Shown here: positions 10,301 through 11,292 of the stretch, one piece after another
How positions within the stretch are numbered: position 1 is the first letter of the stretch
Layout of the letters: each line of letters begins with the position of its first letter
Assembly: GCA_026770585.1 (NCBI GenBank)
Contig: MU646376.1
Coordinates: 921,364 to 932,655 of the forward strand
DNA length: 11,292 nt
DNA from: Baffinella frigidus
Taxonomy: Eukaryota > Cryptophyceae > Cryptomonadales > Baffinellaceae
Direction of reading: 5' to 3'
Made by a program: the position numbers and the translations under genes
The notes under the pieces: model-generated
Told to the model about the DNA's origin: nothing
What the model saw: only the letters and a program-made list of their open reading frames with translations
The model's database searches: none

Positions 10301-10783
10301 GTCGCAGCCGGCGCCTGCCAGGCCTGCAGCAGCTCAGCTCGAGGTGCGCCTCGGGAGCGCCCATCCCCCAGACGCACCCCCCCCCCAGCCGCGACGGCGC
10401 TGCCCCCGCATCCCGCGGGGCTAGCCCAACTCGCGGCCCGCGCGTGCTCGAGCGCACTGCCATTTGAGGGGGGGTCGCTCACGAAACGCGCGCACCACCC
10501 ACCCCGGGGGCTGAGGCCTCCAGGCCCCGTGCCCCGTGCCAGCCGCCCACTCCAGCGGTCTCGGAGCTCTCACCTTCTTCTGTCATCTCCAAACTCGCTG
10601 CCTGCGCGGGCTCAAGAGCACTGCCATCTGGGGGGGGTTCGCAAACGAAACTCGCGCGCCACCCTCCAAGGGGGCTGCGGCCACCAGGCCCCTTCCCCCC
10701 CGCCAGCCGCCCACTCAGTGAGGTCTCGGTGTTCTCACCTTCTTCTTGATCACATCATCCCCCTCCTCGCGGCCGAGCGTCAT
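7254..10783 (-). CDS. Candidate spliced minus-strand gene with telomere-like introns (overall span)
   Basis: Seven exon-like segments on the minus strand join in one frame: 10783-10739, 10228-10133, 9552-9481, 9332-9285, 9184-9167, 7465-7431 and 7305-7254. The first begins with an ATG in good context (G at -3) and the last ends in TAA. Each donor starts GT (GTGAGA, GTGCGT, GTACTC, GTACTC, GTAACC, GTTAAA). The first five junctions are phase 0 and the last is phase 2. Summed length is 366 nt, or 121 residues, Lys/Glu/Asp-rich and likely helical. Acceptors of exons 4 and 5 end in GAG, which is atypical. The 1.7-kb gap between exons 5 and 6 contains mobile DNA, so the 3' pair may be a separate gene. 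Product not recognised. Confidence 0.3.
7306..7430 (-). other. Candidate intron composed entirely of telomere-like repeats
   Basis: On the minus strand it begins GTTAAACCCTAAACCC, continues as (CCCTAAA)n with a few CCCTAAAA and CCCCAAA variants, and ends CCCTAAACCAG. The C-rich repeat itself supplies the pyrimidine tract, and AAAC could serve as a branch region. The upstream exon ends with two bases of a codon and the downstream exon begins with one, so excision preserves the frame. In plus orientation this is the TTTAGGG array at 7309-7428. Confidence 0.5.
7431..7465 (-). CDS. Short internal exon VSKADKDTPKG(R)
   Basis: It is preceded on the minus strand by a very strong tract, CCCCCCCACCCCCCCTGGCAG, with a textbook CAG acceptor. 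It reads GTC TCA AAG GCG GAC AAG GAC ACC CCC AAG GGC AG, then a GTTAAACCC donor. Length is 35 nt: phase 0 entry, phase 2 exit. The charged, lysine-rich sense is plausible protein, but the segment is too short for a family call. Confidence 0.4.
7439..7640 (+). repeat. Diverged direct repeat, copy 1 (partner 7885-8100)
   Basis: Shared ordered blocks with 7885-8100 are GGGGGGCACGTT, TGGCGA-TAGGCTCAT, GCCCTACCGTAGGGCCC, GGACCTGCCT and AAGGGATA. CCCTACCGTAGGG is itself a palindrome. The copies differ by insertions, with about 80 extra bases in the second near 7930-7985. Confidence 0.65.
7622..7710 (+). repeat. AT-rich dispersed repeat, copy 3
   Basis: This is the inverted partner of 866-950, sharing ATCTCACATG, TTACAAACTT-like, ACACAGAA, TAGTAATATTAAAG (7688-7701) and TGTAGTGTTTTCATA-like blocks. 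It sits directly left of element 10. Confidence 0.6.
7760..7876 (+). mobile_element. Palindromic element, copy 10
   Basis: 117 bp, with TA on both sides (7758-7759 and 7877-7878). The first base is T instead of C (TAGGGGTACATCGCTCATAA). The centre is CAGTAGGCCTATGCCTAGGG. The right arm has GAACCAGG in place of GAGCGAGG. Confidence 0.85.
7885..8100 (+). repeat. Diverged direct repeat, copy 2
   Basis: Partner of 7439-7640 (blocks listed there). It starts with a G-run of about 10 followed by CACGTTT and ends near AAGGGATATTCGGGTCG. No coding frame is conserved between the copies. Confidence 0.65.
8101..8383. other. Unassigned sequence with a possible element remnant
   Basis: ATGCTGAATCAACGAATGTT and ATGCTGAATCAATGAAGG form a short tandem pair (8121-8160). 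GTAGGCCTGGCATAGGACCC (8327-8347) resembles the centre of the palindromic family, without arms. No supported gene. Confidence 0.4.
8384..8435 (+). repeat. 21-bp direct repeat, 31-bp period
   Basis: GCGCCGTTGTTCGATCACGG plus T occurs exactly at 8384-8404 and 8415-8435. A shorter third echo, TTCTCGATCACGGTC, follows at 8441-8455. Confidence 0.85.
8431..8479. repeat. 15-bp perfect hairpin, 19-base loop
   Basis: ACGGTCACGGTTCTC (8431-8445) pairs perfectly with GAGAACCGTGACCGT (8465-8479). It overlaps the second 21-bp repeat. Confidence 0.75.
8655..8895 (+). repeat. Nested tandem repeats containing CCCTAAA units and CAACAGAAAGCATGCATC words
   Basis: Units at 8655-8719 and 8720-8791 each contain CACGTGCTAAACCC, one to three telomere-like heptamers, TCGTGCTCGCCCAG and a (C)ACCAGAAAGCATGCATC-type end. 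Shorter ACAGAAAG-ATGCATC echoes then follow to 8895. An open frame runs through all of it (8678-9070), mostly because the units are frame-neutral. GTGCTAAACCC...CGCCCAG could be short GT-AG inserts. Confidence 0.75.
8957..9052. repeat. Cluster of interlocking palindromes based on AACGTTTATCGTTGGATAAACG
   Basis: AACGTTGATCGTT (9014-9026) pairs perfectly with AACGATCAACGTT (9032-9044) around GGATA. AACGTTTATC (8996-9005) pairs with GATAAACGTT (9010-9019), and a third stem lies at 8960-8990. The words GTTGGATAAACG and TTTGGACA also repeat directly with an 18-36-base period. The stems share arms, so alternative folds compete. Confidence 0.75.
9167..9184 (-). CDS. Very short exon-like segment IELKTE
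   Basis: On the minus strand CCCTAGACCCTGAGAG is followed by ATC GAG CTT AAG ACT GAG and then GTAACCCC. The pattern (heptamers, GAG, short K/E-rich codons, ACNGAG, GTA donor) matches the two larger segments at 9285 and 9481. At 18 bases it is weak on its own. Confidence 0.2.
9185..9284 (-). other. Candidate telomere-like intron (CCCTACA/CCCTAGT type)
   Basis: On the minus strand it begins GTACTCACCCTACACCCTGC and continues through CCCTACA, CCCTAGT and CCCTAGA heptamers to CTGAGAG. It is 100 nt. The donor is shared with the 9333-9480 intron. As plus-strand sequence it is a GGGTGTA/GGGACTA array. Confidence 0.4.
9285..9332 (-). CDS. Exon-like segment TKKKMGIDRDMDLPTE
   Basis: Between two telomere-like arrays on the minus strand, ACG AAG AAG AAG ATG GGG ATC GAT CGG GAC ATG GAC CTT CCG ACC GAG runs to GTACTCACC. 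It aligns with the 9481-9555 segment: KKMGI-DRDMDL--PTE against RKELGITDDKDLSDCVPTE. Both are phase 0. A tandem exon duplication is likely. The acceptor is unclear (GGGAG or ACGAAG). Confidence 0.35.
9333..9480 (-). other. Candidate telomere-like intron (CCCTAGT/CTCGACCCTAGTCC type)
   Basis: The minus strand starts GTACTCACCCTACACCC, then CCCGCA, then a 14-base period CTCGACCCTAGTCC repeated about four times, then CCTCGGCCCT units and CTGGGAG. It is 148 nt. The 14-mer is two diverged heptamers amplified as a pair. Confidence 0.4.
9481..9555 (-). CDS. Exon-like segment (Q)KVEEMRKELGITDDKDL...PTE
   Basis: After CGCGGGAG on the minus strand comes CAG AAA GTG GAG GAG ATG AGG AAG GAG CTG GGT ATC, ending GTC CCC ACC GAG before GTACTCACC. 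An acceptor after GCAG (9553) gives 24 codons; one after GGGAG gives 25. Both are phase 0. The sense is strongly acidic/basic and helical, with one cysteine (SDCVPTE). The codons are GC-rich at position 3, unlike the repeat arrays on either side. Confidence 0.4.
9560..9702 (+). repeat. 36-bp direct repeat, 107-bp spacing
   Basis: CGCGCATTCAGGGGTTAGCG...GGTTTCCGCGGGG (9560-9595) recurs with two changes at 9667-9702. The first copy abuts the acceptor side of the 9481-9555 exon. Both lie in candidate intron 2. Confidence 0.85.
9762..9826 (+). repeat. Pure TTTAGGG array
   Basis: Nine perfect TTTAGGG units form the least degenerate telomere-type block in the window, lying inside the candidate intron 2 (C-rich on its sense strand). 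Perfect units suggest recent insertion or expansion. Confidence 0.95.
9827..10132. other. Unassigned sequence, probable intron
   Basis: Mixed sequence with GAGAGAGAGAG near 10084. Open frames on both strands are shadows with no recognisable motif. On the minus strand it would be the 5' half of intron 2, starting GTGCGTGCCCCCGTCCC. Confidence 0.35.
10133..10228 (-). CDS. Best exon candidate: MMDKLLKMKLDHLKDYDV...LELQRS
   Basis: On the minus strand GCGGCAG precedes ATG ATG GAT AAG CTG CTG AAG ATG. The frame runs 32 codons (96 nt) to CGG TCG and a GTGCGT donor. It contains KLLKMKLDHLKDYDVKVP and VSEATLELQRS, an amphipathic Leu/Lys helix followed by a strand-like VKVPV. An in-frame TGA 29 bases upstream of the first ATG limits any extension to this AG or to a start here. 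It is phase 0 on both sides, matching exon 1. The family is not recognised; the codon pattern and residue mix look genuinely coding. Confidence 0.5.
10427..10756 (-). repeat. 162-bp tandem duplication containing a splice-donor region
   Basis: Unit 1 (10427-10589) and unit 2 (10590-10756) share CAACTCGC-GCC-GCGCG, GAGCACTGCCAT, AACGCGCGC/ACTCGCGCG, GGGGCTG, AGGCCCC, CCAGCCGCCCACTC, GGTCTCGG and CTCACCTTCTTC. On the minus strand the last block is AAGAAG|GTGAGA, so each unit carries the same candidate donor plus intron start. The exon parts differ: GEEGDDVIKKK-like in unit 2 and EFGDD-RRR-like in unit 1. Confidence 0.75.
10739..10783 (-). CDS. Candidate first exon MTLGREEGDDVIKKK
   Basis: On the minus strand CGCGCC precedes ATG ACG CTC GGC CGC GAG GAG GGG GAT GAT GTG ATC AAG AAG AAG, followed by GTGAGAAC, a near-consensus donor. 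It is 45 nt, phase 0. The CpG-rich sequence upstream (10784-10880) would suit a promoter. A diverged duplicate of the exon end lies at 10574-10586. Confidence 0.45.
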
Positions 10784-11054
10784 GGCGCGAGCGTGCGGGA
10801 GCGCGGTGGGCGCGAGGCGCACGGCGGGAAGCGCGGACGCGCGGACGGCGGCCGCCCGGAGCATCCCAGTCGTTCTTGCGAGCATTTTCGATTTTAGGTC
10901 AACTCCGGAACTACTTTAGAACGTGAGTCAATCAAAAGTTGACGTTGCACCCGAGGCTCCCGAGCACTAAATTTTGAAGGAAGGGCGCGAGACCGATTCA
11001 CCTGGCCTGATCGATTCATTACCTTGCTTGATCGCCTGGCTCGATCACCTGGCG
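10784..11054. promoter_or_regulatory. Possible divergent promoter region
   Basis: GC- and CpG-rich next to the minus-strand ATG (10784-10880), then more balanced. It separates two outward-facing candidate starts by 271 bp. ATCGATTCATTACC and CTCGATCACCTGG-type TGATCG words repeat near 11007-11050. No TATA box or other defined element can be named. Confidence 0.3.
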
Positions 11055-11089
11055 ATGCGGAAACGCGGGCGCCCGGCGAGCAAGCCCGT

Positions 11090-11123
<34 letters not shown>

Positions 11124-11231
11124 AGCGAGGAGTCGGAGAGCGAGGTGCTTGCCAATGTTGCCGAGTCGGAGAGCGAGGTGCTTGTCGATGTTGCCATATC
11201 CCCGCGTGGACCCTGGCGTGCAAGGGTTTAG
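11055..11231 (+). CDS. Small AT-hook-like protein or first exon with Glu-Pro and Glu-Ser repeats
   Basis: ATG (G at -3) opens 58 codons to a TAG at 11229-11231. Residues 2-10 are RKRGRPASK, which contains the AT-hook core RGRP flanked by basic residues, as in HMGA-type minor-groove binders. An acidic tract follows (VEPEPEPEPEPESEES), then a perfect 11-residue tandem, ESESEVLANVA and ESESEVLVDVA, coded by 33-bp units at 11130-11162 and 11163-11195. GAG|GTGCTTG in each unit could be a splice donor, so this may be only the first exon. The low-complexity sense makes chance possible. A nuclear DNA-binding role is inferred only. Confidence 0.4.
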
Positions 11232-11275
11232 AATGTTGGGGCCTCTCGCCAAGGCCAAGGCATCCAATGTGTAAA

Positions 11276-11292
11276 CACCCCCCCCCCCCCCC
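11276..11292 (+). repeat. Poly-C run at the window end
   Basis: An uninterrupted C run reaches the last base, after GTAAACA. Similar runs of 10-14 C occur at 2752, 7135 and 10376. It may be where sequencing or assembly stopped. Confidence 0.8.

Noticed and set aside
10279-10482. Minus-strand frame in GC-rich DNA near 10380
   Set aside because: High GC removes stops. Composition is Ala/Gly/Arg-rich with no motif, and it lies in the candidate first intron and duplication.

Overview
This window looks like eukaryotic nuclear DNA from an alga-type genome, most likely subtelomeric. Degenerate 7-base telomere-like repeats (CCCTAAA/TTTAGGG and variants) recur throughout. There are no bacterial operons or ribosome binding sites, coding sense comes only in short pieces with GT...AG-like edges, and small inverted-repeat elements are dense. 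A cryptophyte such as a Guillardia/Baffinella relative would fit, because the palindromic element and the telomere-like translations look familiar from such genomes. That is recollection, not a search, so the taxon is weakly supported.

Layout. 1-720 is a C-rich degenerate telomere-like array, oriented as expected for the left end of a chromosome. 720-2013 holds coding-like relics, a duplicated segment and a foldback element. 2016-2282 holds two more heptamer arrays of different types (CCCTAGA, then CCCTGAA). 2506-7876 is dominated by about ten copies of one palindromic, TA-flanked miniature element of 111-128 bp. Around them lie other dispersed repeats, a 43-bp terminal-inverted-repeat element, a long hairpin and a 52-bp perfect inverted repeat. 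7254-10783 carries, on the minus strand, a set of short exon-like segments separated by introns that are largely or entirely telomere-like heptamers. 11055-11231 is a short plus-strand reading frame with an AT-hook-like motif and Glu-Pro/Glu-Ser repeats, divergent from the minus-strand set.

The most interesting signals are four. (a) A 125-base candidate intron (7306-7430) is made entirely of telomere-type repeats and is bounded by phase-compatible exons. (b) Similar telomere-like introns lie at 9185-9284 and 9333-9480, beside two duplicated exons that end identically. (c) The palindromic element family has a related empty site inside the same window, showing insertion at a single TA. (d) One element copy has three arms, whose outer arms match each other better than the family, suggesting template switching.

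No full-length conserved protein is present. Two fragments ending in (E/R)EQI-x-x-YKAEGLL resemble the N-terminal start of phytanoyl-CoA-dioxygenase-like proteins, at low confidence. No rRNA, complete tRNA or CRISPR was seen. All exon calls are by eye and lack transcript support.
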